Assembly: GCA_028023455.1 (NCBI GenBank)
Contig: JAQFVV010006271.1
Span: 60,001-124,000, forward strand
Direction of reading: 5' to 3'
From: Epiperipatus broadwayi
Taxonomy: Eukaryota > Onychophora > Udeonychophora > Euonychophora > Peripatidae
DNA: 64,000 bases
The stretch's first letter is position 1, and the number at the start of each line of letters is the position of its first letter. The position numbers and the translations under genes are program-made. Below the pieces are notes generated by a model that saw only the letters and a list, made by a program, of their open reading frames with translations, was not told the origin of the DNA and did not search any database. This document shows, piece by piece, positions 47,902 to 61,234 of this stretch.

Positions 47902-50900
47902 ACAAAGTTGAAATATTGGATAGTATTATTGAATGCATAGGAAATAAGAGTGAAGTAGCATTTTTATTTTTATTTTTTTAAATGAACAGAAAAATTTATA
48001 CGTAAATAAGTATAAGTAAAGTTTCCATAACAAAAGTTTGTACAGTAACTTAGCAGTTTAATAAATTATATAAATTTTTGGGTAAATAATAAACTAATTT
48101 AACTAGATAAATTAATGAATTCCAAGATAGTATTTTATTTATATTAGAGAAAACACAATTATATAATCTTTTTTAAGGCAATGTAAATATAAGCATAAAT
48201 ACTATTTTTTTATCTTAAATAAATAAATACTTCTAAAATAATTGGGTCATTTGCTCCTTCTGTTTCACAATAATTATGAAATAACTAATTATAGCATTTA
48301 TTTCAATAAACTGAATCTATAATAATTTAAAGACAGTTTTTGTAATACTAATGTATTAATAATTAATACTTTAAAAACATTTTATAATTGCTCACAAATA
48401 AATAACTTGTTTTAAAGTAATGCAATTAGTAGGGCATAAAAGTAATATTAGACTTTGCAATTAATTTATATAACTTCTAACACTTTGAAAATGAAATGCT
48501 AATAAATGTTTTTAAATAAAATTAGAATTAATTAAAAGTTCATAGAAACATTAAAACATCATATGTTACAATTCTTTGGCTTAGTGATCTGTTATAGTAC
48601 GTCTTCGTATTTACCTTTGAGGATTTTTCCATAACAATAAAGCTTGTTGTATATTTCAGATGAAATACATTATCCATAAGTAACAAGAGCATGTACAGCA
48701 TAAAAAGTAAATGATTATTACTTATCTAAAAATAATAAATTTGACTTTGTATGATAGATATTTTTGTTTACTATTTAAATAAATTTTAAATGTTTGCATT
48801 TTGTTTCTGTAAATATTAAAAAAATGAGATTGTAAACAAAATAAAGAGTTTAGACTCATCGTTTCTAGAAAGATTATTTCCGGTTTACAAAATTAATGAA
48901 ATATTTCTTAATTCTTATTATTTTTAAACATCCAAATGAATATTTATTTATTTCTCTTATATCTAACAAATTATGCTTTAAAAGTTTAAAATTTTTGAAT
49001 ATTTATTGCAAAATTTCTATATTTTTATACTCATAATATAAATAGATTGCTTATGTAGTAACTAAGCTTGTAAATTGCTTCAGGCCATGCTTACATTCGC
49101 TCCTAATATAACATTATATTTTTAAAAATAAAGTATTTCAAATCAAAATAAGTTATTAATAATATATATTTCTTGATATCTAATAAATGTAGTGAAAATT
49201 ATTTTTAAAAAATATCTAACACCATAATAAATTCACAAATAAATACATTTTTGATCAATGGAAGTATTTTCTTTAAACAATGTCATAAAACACCAAATGT
49301 TTTACAGCCTTGGCAACAGACAATTGCTGAACATGTCAGTGCAGGGATATGTCTATTGTAAAAGTGGGAATATTGAATTTCCTATCTTCTACCATAAAAT
49401 TTTTACAAAAATTTAATATAATAAAATATACCATTTTACATGCATTTTAATGTATAACAGTTATAAAAAAATTCACCAGGGGTCAATTGGTCAAAAGTCA
49501 AAGTTCTGTTGTCTTGCTAAATTGAAAGGTTAATAAATCAATTGACAATTAACATTGGGGCAGAATTTTTAAGTTAACTGATATAATCTTAAACTTTTAT
49601 TTATCAGGTTGTCTAAAAATAGATTTAATCTTGAGATGCCTAGACATAATTAAATTTATTTTAATTAATCACCATAATTATTTTTATTTAAAACAATTTC
49701 CTTTCACTTTATTTAAAAGTTTTCAAAAGAATTATGATTAAATCATTATAATATCAAAACAACATTTATTTAATTAAATACATGACTTTTAAAAAATAAT
49801 TAACAGTTAAAAGACAATTTATTTCAGATTTCCTTCTTTTAATACCCATGTTCATACATTCACACACATGTACCAGGAAGTAACTAAAAAGTTTATGAAA
49901 TTTATTACAAGATAATAATTAATATTTTAACAATACTTTTTTTAAAAGATTAAAAACTGTCTCTATTAAAATTTATCCAAAATATAATAAATTTAAAATT
50001 AGCTTTATTTACGCTTAGCCTGAAAAAACTATAACTTTAAACAACTATCAAATGAATTAGTTAAATGTTTTAGCAATTAACATTTAAATGCATTTTTATC
50101 ACATATTTTACTAATCTAATATAAAATACATTATTAAGATTCCATGTAGCTTAAAATAGCTAGACTTATTTTAGCAAAAGAGTTACATTTATTTAAGTTA
50201 ATAAAGAATAAAAACAAGTTTAAAACATTATATTACATGTGTAACCCTATCTGGACAAAGTATATGATTACAATATAGGTATATAAATAACAATAGCAGT
50301 ATGCTTCCATTGATATAAATTCATCAAGATCTGATTGTAGAATTAGCTTGTAGTTAAAAAACTGCTGAGTTGTAAAATTAATATAAAAAGTACATGTGAA
50401 AAAGGAAATTTAATTAAATGGGTTTATAATGACATAAATAGAGATGTATAAGAACTTTTTCAGATATAAATGAAAATAGAAGAGCATTTGTAAGTAAAAG
50501 TTCTTAAAATTTATGATTGATATATTTGTTTTTATTGAAACATAATTTTCATGGGAAAAAAGTTCAATTAGAAACATAGATGGCTTTAAGATTTTTGAAA
50601 TAGCAGATTATTCAATGAAACAGATTATTCAATGAAAGAAACTGGTGGTATTTGATTGGTTGGGATATTTAATTTCATATCATTTGTTTTTTGGTTCTTG
50701 TAAATGTATATCAATTAAAGTCTATTATTAAAACTTGTTGTGTGTATTGGTATCTGTATCTATTTCATAAATTTTTATATTTATTTCATTATTACATTGA
50801 TTGAAAAAGTTAAGAAAAAAGTTTTTACACTTTGTTGGATAATATTAACACATAAATATAATTAAAAGATCACTTTTTTCTTGAAGATTTTAATGTACTA

Positions 50901-52544
50901 TGAGCAATAATCTTGTACTTACATTGAATTCCTAGAATCTCTGCCAAAAGCTTGTCGGCCATTTTATTTTAAATAATCCATTTCAGAATCTATTAACATA
51001 TGATATATTTAACATTCCTGACTCTAAGTTATCAGATTCAATATTTACTTCTTTTTTATTAATTAAAATGATTAAAAAACACAAAAGTCTAAAGAATTGT
51101 AATTATAATTTTTTTAATGTAATTACAGTAAAGAAAAAAAAGCATAATTAAGCAAACTATAACAAACATGGTTATTTGTGTCGATAGACAGGTGGGAACT
51201 ATCCAAATTTTATTCATATCTCCAATAATGATAGGGCAAAAAAGAAACTGTTGATCATGCCAGCATAGGTGTTAGCGTTTTGACTCTATATTGTGAATGG
51301 AATTTATTTTAAAAAAATTTCGAATTTTTTTTAATTCACATTTAATTTATAATTCATTTGTTAATATTTTTTAAAGTCAACAAATTACATATATTTAAGA
51401 AAATAATTCCGAAAAATGTAAACAAATATTTAGATCCTGAAAAGGGATTATTGAAAAGAAAATGCCTGGCTTCCGGCAGAAATACATAAGTACCAATAAT
51501 CTTTAATCCAAAGTTATTTAATGTAATTAGGCGTGTAATGAAAAAGATTTGCTATCATTGAATTTTTCACAATACAAAATTGATTATGAAGAGTACATTA
51601 TTGTTACAAGTTAGAACGCAAAAGAAGTTCATATTATACAATCAGTATACGTATAGATTGTTGGATAAACCAACTCTAACAATAATTTTAAATTGATAAT
51701 TGTAGTAAAAAAATTGTTCTCAGCTACACATATTGATGTGATATTTGGTATTTTGTTATTGAAAAGCAACTTCTAATTAATGCTAGTTGCTAATTTGGAA
51801 TTTTATTTTAAAAATATATGTATTGACATAATAAAATTGTACAGATGAATAATAAATGCACTTTGTTAATGTTGGCTCATCCATTGCTGGCATTGGTCTG
51901 GTAGATGCATGCCAGAGCCATTCTCTGCACTAGCAGGTTGATAAATGAGTACATACATTCCATTTTGTTGGTATTGACCACTCCTTTTAAGGTTGGCCCA
52001 ATAATGCTAACTTATCAGCTGGGATACATGTAGTGTGAAATCAATGTCTCTCTAGTAGAATCCAGCATGTTACGTCATAGACTACTTAGAATGACAAATT
52101 ACAGGTACTTACAATGTTTAAAGAAGTGTATTATGAATTTAAGTACGTTTAGTTTTGAGATCACCAAAACAAATATCATTGTTGTATTTCTGATCATGAA
52201 TCTATTATTAGTGACTTGTTAAAAAATATGGGGTATTTTCATCTTGACAGAATAAAAAATTAAATGTGAAACTTTATATCAATATAGAAATTGAAAAACA
52301 AAAGTTTACCAACTGTCAAAATGTCTTAAAAGTAATTGGTGATTTAAAATGATAAAAAACATATAATTAGGGACATTTTAGATTTTTTTAGACATATTAC
52401 CAGTAATAAGTAGATCTGAAAAGCGATATCATAATCTTATTAAATCCCTGGATGTCATTCTTAAATAATACGATTTTAACTGATGATAATGCATTTTTAT
52501 TCTTCTTTAAATAATAATGAAAAACTGGATGTTTAATTCTATAC
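47902..52544. other. AT-rich stretch without recognisable gene
   Basis: No coding frame was recognised. One less AT-rich island at 51860-52090 contains a two-part hairpin (51873-51920). Confidence 0.45.
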
Positions 52545-53505
52545 CTTGCGCTCCCTTGCCCTAACCTTGCGTTCGTCGAGCGGGCTTGCCCTCCCGCTTT
52601 ATTCAGGTAGTCGGTTTAAACTTTGGAAAGTGATAATAAAGTATTCTCAAAATGTCCCCATCTCAGCATTCAACCTAGCAAAGCGCCCGTCGTAAAATAT
52701 AGCCTAGTCTAACTAAAGCACTAAACTAACTCTACTACAAATAAAAACCCACAAACCAATAAATCAAATGAAACCCCCAAAACAACAAAAGTTTGAAAAT
52801 ATTCTACTTACCCTAATATAAACAATAGCATAAATATCTCATCAAGCGAAACTATTGAAATCCTTAACAATACAAGCAAAAACCAATCTCTCCTCTCCGA
52901 AGTTTTTCGCCCCCGAAGACCTAATGAGCATTTTCTTTGCCCATAATACCCCAAAACCAATCGAAAATAATAGCAAATTTCCAACAAGATGATATCCAAT
53001 TTTTAAAGTTAAAACTTTTCCCCAGGGTCACAAAACCAGCCTCACATTACAGTTTGTCAACAGTAAATTTAAAAATCAAAAGAAGAAATAAATTTTAAAA
53101 CAATAAATCTCTTCCAAAACAACAAGTTAAGCACGACAGCCTGCTACCAGCCAACTGCAATCAAACCAATTTCCTCATTTCCAATAGAAAAATCCACTAC
53201 GTACCAAATATCGAAGGTCTAAAAATTCTGAGAGAATCTCCGAAAATATAGGCCGATAATTTCATGAACTATATTTGAAATCTCATTAGACACAGAACAA
53301 GAATCAAACCCAAAAAGCCATTTAATAAAACGTCTTAATGATGACAGTTCCAAAAAAATAACAGTTTAACAAGCTCCCAACCCGAAAATCGTTTACAAAC
53401 ACTACAGCATAAGTCGTTAATCTAGCCATAACAAATCAACAATGTGCGTTATATAAGTTCCCTCTAGAACAATTATACAGTCTAATCAATCAAAATCAAT
53501 AGGCC

Positions 53506-54700
53506 TTCCATGATCCTTAATCTCCCAATGACCGAGTTATCGTTGAGTTTAAAACGTGGCCCTATGAACTTTAAAAATAACTACCGATCTTTGGGAAAAA
53601 TACTTGCCCAAGATATGAACCGTCCAGTTCCTATCGGCAGAATTCAAAACTGCCTTGACCATTTGAAAGAACAAGAACTACAAGACATCTATAATTAGGT
53701 TCAATTAGTAAATTTAAACACTTACTAAACCCTCCTTCGAAGATCAAATTCTGTCCAATACAGTTGTCTTCCACTTACTTTAAAGAAAAACATTATACCC
53801 ACTGACATACCCACCATATTACTGCAAGAGGCTCTCCTAGGTTTGACCTTCAGGGGAGTACAGCCACAATGTTTCTTCGCCTTCAAAGAACACACCTTAT
53901 TAAAGATTGTGCAGCAAGAATATGCAGCACGGGTAAAAAAGAATAAAGTTCACAGTGCCCGAGACCATTAACAGCTATCCCCAAAAGACAATCACCACAG
54001 GGACTAATTCAAACCACCCACAAACCCAGACAATCGACCAAATAAATCCTCCAACAAACCCCTCCATCCAAACCTACTTTCAAAAGAAAACTCAAAGAAC
54101 AAACACCAACCCTACCAAAGATGAATCAGAGAACCAAGCAAACATACGCTACTAAACCAACCCAAACCAATAATACTCAAGATCATTCATAGAACAGACT
54201 AATCCCCAGAAACAAGCAGCCAACCCTACAAGAGACAAGCCAAACCCAACGGAGCAAACCCAAGAAAATACACTAAAAATTCAAACAGCAACAACCCCCC
54301 CAGCTAAAACCCCCCGCCCAAGTCAAAACCTAAACAGTGACCCAAACCCCAATCTCAGCCGCAGTAATCAACCACCTAAAGCTACAAACCTCAACCCAAA
54401 AGTCGCAAAATGTTTCACAACAGACAGCACAACCAGTCAAAATAACCCTATAACAAAAAACTTCACAAAGACAAAGAAAACCACTAAACTAAAAAACCCG
54501 AAACCAACCACAAATACCCAAAACATAGAAAATAAAAGAAATCAAGCCAGATAAACAAACCGAGACCCCCATACTATTCCCCCCCCCTAGCAACAATCCA
54601 TATATCCCCAAGCTCCAACCAGAAAGGAAACCCAAACCACATACCATGTCCACCCAGACAGATTACACTACTTCATCAGACACAAGCTCATGATCTTCCT
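53506..54700 (+). pseudogene. ORF1 (gag-like) of LINE
   Basis: The first open piece (53510-53695) reads as ordinary globular protein (NYRSLGKILAQDMNRPVPIG). Near 53868-53912 a broken CCHC knuckle can be read across frames (CFF.FKE then HLIKDC). Beyond it lies a Pro/Thr/Gln/Asn-rich, low-complexity tail to about 54700 with many stops. This order (domain, zinc knuckle, disordered tail) fits a LINE ORF1 nucleic-acid-binding protein. In the 60 bases from 54001 the plus strand has 22 C and only 4 G. Confidence 0.5.
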
Positions 54701-54779
54701 CAACCAACAAATATATCACCAATCCATCCCAAGTTCAATCCAAGCTCGATTTCCAAACAACATCAGAACTCATTAACAG

Positions 54780-57750
54780 GAGTGCCCCTGCTTGGTACCT
54801 TTGCTGAGGCTTGGATTAATCTATCATGTTCTGCAAAATGCCAATATTCGTGGCTCAACTCAATTGAAGGTTCTAGTATAAAACTCCTCCTCTGCTCCCC
54901 TCATACTTCTTATGGGTGAAACTAAATATCACCATAAGACTGATCATAAAATATTATCTCTTCTCTCGCTCTCGGTTTACTAAATTTTCCTAGCCTTCGC
55001 TTCGGTGGAGTCTTTCTTCTCAGCAAGTCACCCCCAAACGTTTTAGTATCTATTCCTAGTGAAGCAGAAAAGCATGGGGTTATCCATCCAAGCTTATATA
55101 TACACCAAGACCCCTCAATATCTAAAAATAATCCATATCCTAAATGCCACACTAACCTCTCCTACTATTCTTCTGGGGCTTAACCTACTAAATCTTCAAC
55201 TTTTGCACTAATAAATCGCAGTTATGTGTGGAGAGGGTTTCTTCCCTCCTAAGCCTACTCTTTCTATACTAAAACTAAAAGTCCCTGAGTGTTTGGTTTT
55301 CCCCCCAGCCTCCTTTCAACCTTGATGCACCTTGGCCCCTTTGTTTCTCTGATCTATGGCCAATCTTACAACTTACACCTATTGCAATCCCTACCCCATT
55401 GATGGACCGGTAAAACCTGCCGATCCCCAATCAAATATGCCGAGCAAGTGTCTGACTCTCCTTTTCCAGAAAATAAGCTCCTTTCCCTGCCTGCTGAGGA
55501 GGGCTTTTCCTTCATTGGAATACTTCAGTCCATATTAAATCACCACACCAGGAAAATCAAGGCCAATGGCCTCTAAATGACCTAACAGCAAATATACCTC
55601 AAGCATCACAGCAAACTTCACAAATACAAAAATTATCTTCCTAAAAATCTCTACAAAATCAAGCAAAGTCCCGCAGAATATATATCCATCAGAAGGCCAA
55701 ATGTTTCTTAGCACAACAACACGCACAAGAGCTACTCAGATGGGCCGGGATACAATAAAAAACAATCCTCCTTATCCATTAATACTAATGGAACCAATCT
55801 TATTGGCTTTCCAATGATGCCACCGCAAACAATTCTGCAAATGCAAGCCCTCCAAAAGAGGTACCAACTGCTCCAAATCCAAATCAAAAGAAGATAACCT
55901 CTCCCACCTTCTCCTCCTCAGCTCCCAAATTTCCTTCTCAAACACCTCAGTCAATTCCGTGCCAATTATAAAAATGATGTCCCACCTCCCACAGAAACAT
56001 AACGTCTTTACCCAGTGGCCTCGCCTTTATTAAAAGCAAACCCTAAACAACACAGTATCCCCAATTTCCGCCCCATTGCTTATCAAGTAATGATCATCAT
56101 TAAGATCAAATCAAACTCAAATTCTTAGCCAATCTCATCAAACCAATCAAAAAGGGATCATCAACCCCATGCATGTCCAATGAACGCACTGTCAATTACA
56201 TCAGGACCTAAATCAAAACCTATTGCTGTCCAGCTGGATTTCCAGCATTGATTCAGTCCAGTAACTCCTTCGGAATTCTGTTGGAATCGACATTCCAGCT
56301 GGGATTGTACAGTGATCAGCAATCGCTCAACAACGAGAGTTTTTCTCTCTGATGGGAAGTCACACCAGGTTTCAAGCCATACAAGTCAATCTCTCAAGAA
56401 TCCACACTCAGTGCCCTTTTCTTCACAGCATACATCAACCCTCTTCTGATGGATATAGAAAAAAACCTCCCTGGAATTTTCCTTCCCTCTCTCAATAAAA
56501 ACTTCAATGTATTTGCATATATTGATGACATCATGGTTGTGCTTCCCACCATTAAATACCTTCCTAATCTCATGAACATATTAAACAGAAATACAGTGAA
56601 ACTTGGCCTACAATAAATTTTAACAAATCTTCCATCTGGAAGTAATTCTTAAACAAATTAACTCTCCCTTTCGCAAACCCCAAGTACCTAGTTTTCCAAT
56701 CTACAAAACTCCAACGCAATGGCAAGAGAGATTCAAGATGCAATCCTCCATTCAACTGAAGCCATCACCACTTCACTCTCTAGAGTATACCTTTCATTAT
56801 ATGGAAAGGTTGGCCTCCTCAACATGATCATAATGCCAAAAATCTCATATTATCTTCCATTCGTTAAAATGTCTAAACAGTTTCAAAATAAAATTAACCG
56901 ATTATGCACCAAACTTCTCTGGAGAGGAAGGACAGTTGCTATTAGCTTGTGAGGTATCCAACGACCATGCAGGTTCAATGGACTGTCATTCCACTCAATA
57001 CAAGCAATCATTTTACAGAAAACCCACAACACTCTACATAATCTGATCCTCTCCTGTGGATACTCTAACATTATTAAAAAAGTTACACCGACAAATCGTC
57101 CTCCACCCTCTTCCAGTTCATGGATAGCATCCCTAATACAACAACTACAACTTATAACCCGATAACATCCTTAACCTTAACCAAAAAATCACCTTATGGG
57201 AAGCATACAATATAATCAACTATAATCAACAATCCATTAAAACCAGCCTAAAAATAACCAACCAAAGACTCATTACACACTTCAAAGATGGAGTCTGGAA
57301 CCCAAATTCCTTGACTTTATCATTAAAATAAATCTTAATGCGCTACCCACGAATTGGTTTCTTTATCACCGAAGAGGTTTTACCAGCATTGACCCTATAT
57401 GTGGTCTGTGTGCTCGTGAAGATGAAACCATAGACCATATTATACACCGGTGCCCATGACTTAAAACTCTAAAAGATATAATTATAATCAATTCCAACAT
57501 AAGACCTGATATGATTTTCTCACTCAAAAATGCCATTCATAATGGTTTTTTTTCAATAATAAGGCTTTCTACCTTTGTCCTTTATTCCATATGGATAGTG
57601 AGATGCAAAGTCTCATGGAATTACCCCGCCCAAATCATACCATTGTTCTATCAAACGCTCAAAAAATCAAGAACGTGACCACTCCTTGCCTCCAGTAAAG
57701 TCTTTGCTGACACCTGGTCTTTAATTGCTCTTTCCTTTTCCTGATTATCA
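54780..57750 (+). pseudogene. ORF2 (reverse transcriptase) of LINE
   Basis: The endonuclease part is not readable. RT landmarks appear from about 56040: PNFRPIAYQV (fingers), then ESTLSALFFTAYINPLL near 56400 (usual QGSPLSPLLF), and FAYIDDIMVVLP near 56515, where YIDD stands for the FADD motif. The open piece at 56719-56952 gives the thumb, with RVYLSLYGKVGLLNMIIMP and LLWRGRT, very like L1/Tx1-type LINEs. Near 57400, ICGLCAREDETIDHIIHRCP forms the C-terminal zinc-binding motif. Frameshifts and stops occur throughout, so it is inactive. Confidence 0.65.
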
Positions 57751-58015
57751 ATTCCCACCTACCCAGCATTATAGAATAATCATTTATAAAAGAAAATATT
57801 CATTGTTTATATTAAAAATGCTAATACCATTAAACAAGTTCTTTGAATCTCTTCACTATACCTAACCACATAAGAGTATAACATTGTGCTCTCATAACAT
57901 AATCTAGCCAGATGACATATAGAACATTATATAATCATATTATTGTACAATTTATTCATTTATTTATCCTTTATTAGTATGTAATCACTATTTATTGTTA
58001 ATAAAATTTTTATTG

Positions 58016-58774
58016 AAATGAACATCTTATCTATTCATTTAGATTTCAACAAAAAAATTCAGTAATTAACAAGGAATGTAATTACAGCAATAATCCAGTC
58101 AAAGGTTTTGCTAACTAACTTTCTTTTAGTCGTAGATGCAATGTTAGCGCAGTCTCAATGTGGAGAACTCAGAAGCATTTGTGGGCATGGATTTGTTTTC
58201 AGGAAAATACATTTGAAATGTCAGAAATAAAGATAGAACTTCATTTCAACTAAACATTTTATTAACAATAAATATTTATAGAACTTATGTAGTGTTTTTA
58301 CTGATTTAATCAAAATATTGGATTCAAATTAATTAACTGGTTTTGAAGCAATGTTAAAATTAGGGGTTTGTCGGCTTCAAAACATGAAAATGTTCATACA
58401 ACTTCCATGTGGTAAGGTGGAACAAAGTTACTTATGGCGTGGTGAAAATTTGAGATATTTTAAATAAAAACTGGTATTAAACAAAAGATTGAAAGTAGAT
58501 CCAATCTAGTCTTCCTACTTTTATGATACTGGTCTTTGAAATGAAAATGCACTATAAATTTAATAATGGAATTTTGAATTGGAATCGATAAAAAGTAAAA
58601 ATTTCATTTTATTGGGTTTTAGATTTACAATGTATGGAAATAGCTATGGAAGCTGCTATGGTAACAAATATATTTATGGTTTCAATGCCTGCATAATGAT
58701 TTTGATTTAGTAAAAAATGTTTAAAAATCTTAAGAGTAAATGATTATTATTTAAAAGTACTTCAAATCTATTTA
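58016..58774. other. Non-coding sequence
   Basis: No gene or repeat was recognised in this interval, although it is somewhat less AT-rich than average. Confidence 0.4.
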
Positions 58775-58872
58775 AATAACTTGATAGTTTTTTTTAAGTG
58801 TCATAGCATCGGCCGGGACGCGAACCCGCACCCCTCGACCACCAATGTAAGACAATAACTTGATAGTTTTTT
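58775..58872 (-). mobile_element. Retroposed tRNA-like fragment with 19-bp target duplication
   Basis: About 60 bases (58794-58853) are inserted between two copies of AATAACTTGATAGTTTTTT (58775-58793 and 58854-58872). On the minus strand the insert contains GGTTCGCGTCC, matching the tRNA B-box, inside a T-arm-like hairpin (CGGG/CCCG) and then an A-rich end that merges with the duplication. Its GC content contrasts strongly with the surroundings. This is what LINE-assisted retroposition of the 3' half of a tRNA or of a tRNA-derived SINE would leave. The A-box half is missing. Confidence 0.7.
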
Positions 58873-60060
58873 AATAGAAAAGACAACTTTGGAAATTAAG
58901 GTGCAACACATACTCCAATGACCATTATATTTAAAAAATTAAAATAGTTATTGCGTCACTATGATGTAATCGCTACAACAAAATTTGTTTTTTATAAAGC
59001 TAATATTTTGCCCAATTTACTTTACAGACAAAATACCAAAAAACTGTATTTAGAATGCTATTTACATTCTAAAACAATGTTAATAAGATTGTAAGACTAA
59101 CTCAGTTGTTCAACATGCTAAATGCAATGATGAATAATCTACTCTTATAAAGTACCTCTTTGTTGGTTTGAGCATGTGAATTAAACTAAAAATATCAGAC
59201 ATTTTAAAATAATTCTTTATGATAAACTTAAGCATTATTTATTTAAAAAGCATACGTTATTTATTAGTTACAGGTTAACACAAAAACACTTTAAAAAAGC
59301 ATAGTATTGATTGCATTTATTTGGGAATTAATGAAGAACTTTGAACAAAAAGTTAAAAGATTGCCATGTATCACGTAAACATAATAAAATCGGCTACCAT
59401 ATATATGGATGAACTTGCGGTTTACTTAATTTATTTGTATAGTTATTGAAAACGCATAGTTAAAGATTCTTTGTTTTTCTATACATGTGTTTTGCTTTTG
59501 TTTTATTTTTCTGCAGTTAGAATGACCATTTTCGCTTGTTATTGGTTGCTTAATATGTAATGTTGTACCTGTATCCATGTTATCAGTATTTATGCTTCAA
59601 AATTAGATTTAAAAAGTTCAGGTAAAATAAATCTCGAATTCTACTTGTTTGATAGTGTTAGAACATGACTATTTCTTCCCTTTTGAATATTTTAATAAGC
59701 AATTTGAAAGATATTGTTGGCAATAATTTACCTCCTGTATATCGACAGCAACACAATTTAAATTACATAAATAGTAAGCAAACAATAATAAGAAGAAGAA
59801 TTAGGAGCAGAAAGAGGGTAAAAAGAAGAAGAAAAAAAAGAAAAATCTTTCAGATATACATTCTCCTTTAACTCCTTGTATTTAATATATATTAAGCTGT
59901 AATTGGGTTTAATGAAAATCATAGATAATTTCTAGCCCAATAAATAGTTAGTAATAATCATTAATATGTTTAACTGAAGTGGGGAGTGTGAAAGGAGTGA
60001 TTGCAGATAGGTAAACACTTTGAAATTAAATTATGATAATTTGATATTTTTTAAATATTG
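58873..60060. other. Non-coding sequence
   Basis: Nothing recognised. The 68-codon open frame at 59665-59871 ends in a Lys/Arg run made by an AGA/AAG-rich tract and has no family character. Confidence 0.4.
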
Positions 60061-60100
60061 AACCAATTATGAAATCATATACAAGAGATTGTGACCTGGG

Positions 60101-60140
60101 CCAACTGAAGAGTGTTGGTTGAGTACGAAATGCATTTTGG
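60101..60140 (+). ncRNA. Hammerhead-like motif, related to 1-735 family
   Basis: CTGAAGA (60105-60111) and GAAA (60127-60130) match the core boxes. The bases between can pair GTGT with GTAC (two Watson-Crick and two G-U pairs). ATGCAT forms a minimal palindromic helix III. CCAA (60101-60104) pairs perfectly with TTGG (60137-60140) as helix I. Flanking words resemble the 1-735 monomers ('ggttgagtacgaaatg' against 'ggtttagcatgaaata'). The weak helix II lowers confidence in activity. Confidence 0.55.
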
Positions 60141-60764
60141 GAGTATTTTTCTTTTTTCAAATATTTTTATTCATATGTTTTAAGAAAGTGTGGCGGAAAG
60201 TTTTGTGTATACCTTAAAAAGATATACACAGCACACACCCCTTTGGATTTTGAGGTCCCATGCACAGATATGAGTGGGCACACCAGTAGATAAAAAGTAA
60301 ATAAATAAATAAAATGATTTTATTTATTTATTTATAACAACTTGTAACAAATGTCAGTCTCTCAATCTATTTTATTAATGTATATGATATATGCTGTGTT
60401 GTTGATTAAAATAAGGTAGTTCCGTGTGAAGCCCCACTAGTCCCCAGGACTCCATGCATTGACCAATCATATTGACACTACTGATTACACATAAATTAAG
60501 AAAGATTAAATTAAGGCTTTTGTGGTTTTATATTTAGTTCTCGACCATATTGTTTAATTGGTTTAATCTGAAGTAGATAATGCCAAAGTTATGATCGATG
60601 AAAGTCTCGCAAAATTCAACACTTTTAAATCAAATTGTAATAATAAAAAATCAATTCATTTATTTAATGTAGAATATCATAGCACTATGGGTCAATCGCA
60701 ATTACATAAGTAGTATAAATTATGTTTTCATACTTTTCTATTCTAAATATTAATGTAAAATTAT
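60141..60764. other. Non-coding sequence downstream of hammerhead-like motif
   Basis: Bases 60180-60310 are less AT-rich and may be the rest of the hammerhead element. No second monomer was found. Confidence 0.35.
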
Positions 60765-61160
60765 ACTCACCTAGAGTTAAAATATAAAAAATTTAATATT
60801 ATTTTACCGATTATACTTTCTACGTTTTCCTCATATTCATGGTCAGTCTGCTGAAAACATTGATTTAAATGCTATTATCTTTTTGGATTATTACATATTT
60901 ATTTTTAATAAACCACGCCTCTTTTATTTTGCATTTGCCATCGTTTCTCTCTTCATATACAATTCCAACAGCACTCGGATCACAGCTATGGCCATGTTCT
61001 CTCTCATGATTGAGAAAGATAGATGAAATAGATACTTCAGGTTTAATCTTAGATTTCTTATTTATTAATGAGTGTTGAGTTATTCTGTTTCTAAGATTTG
61101 CGCTAGTTTTCCACAAATATGCTAGGACAAATTTAACGTTGGATTCAAAACTCCCACAAA
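60765..61160 (-). pseudogene. GIY-YIG endonuclease remnant, minus arm of second inverted pair
   Basis: Read on the minus strand from about 61140: AYLWKTSANLRNRITQHS corresponds to YIGkTsrnLrnRi.eH. Then come SISSIFLNHEREHGHSCDPS and KIKEAWFIKNK, the conserved second half of PLE-type GIY-YIG domains (GHs.D......rkI.EAwFI). The frame is open from 61116 to 60865 and then continues as non-coding sequence shared with the plus arm. The RT part is missing. This differs clearly in sequence from the GIY-YIG copies at 4510-7850, so it represents a second family. Confidence 0.65.
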
Positions 61161-61234
61161 TTTATATAAGCTCATTAATAATACAAAGACAAAATTTTAA
61201 TACTAGACCAGATTCATGTAATCTTATGCTGGAA

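Larger units (their letters stand above)
52545..58015 (+). mobile_element. Degraded L1/Tx1-like LINE
   Basis: Composition changes sharply at about 52545: a GC-richer, CpG-containing stretch resembling a 5' UTR, then a plus strand rich in A and C but poor in G. Two coding regions can be traced in order, a gag-like ORF1 with a zinc knuckle and an RT-bearing ORF2, up to a C-terminal CCHC-type finger near 57400. The 3' end is placed near the AATAAAATTTTTATTG stretch around 58000-58015. Both ORFs are full of stops. Its length of about 5.4 kb fits a full-length element. The limits are approximate because no target duplication was confirmed. Confidence 0.65.

Noticed and set aside
59665-59871. Open frame ending in a Lys/Arg-rich tail
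   Set aside because: The tail comes from an AGA/AAG tract; there is no splice context or family resemblance.
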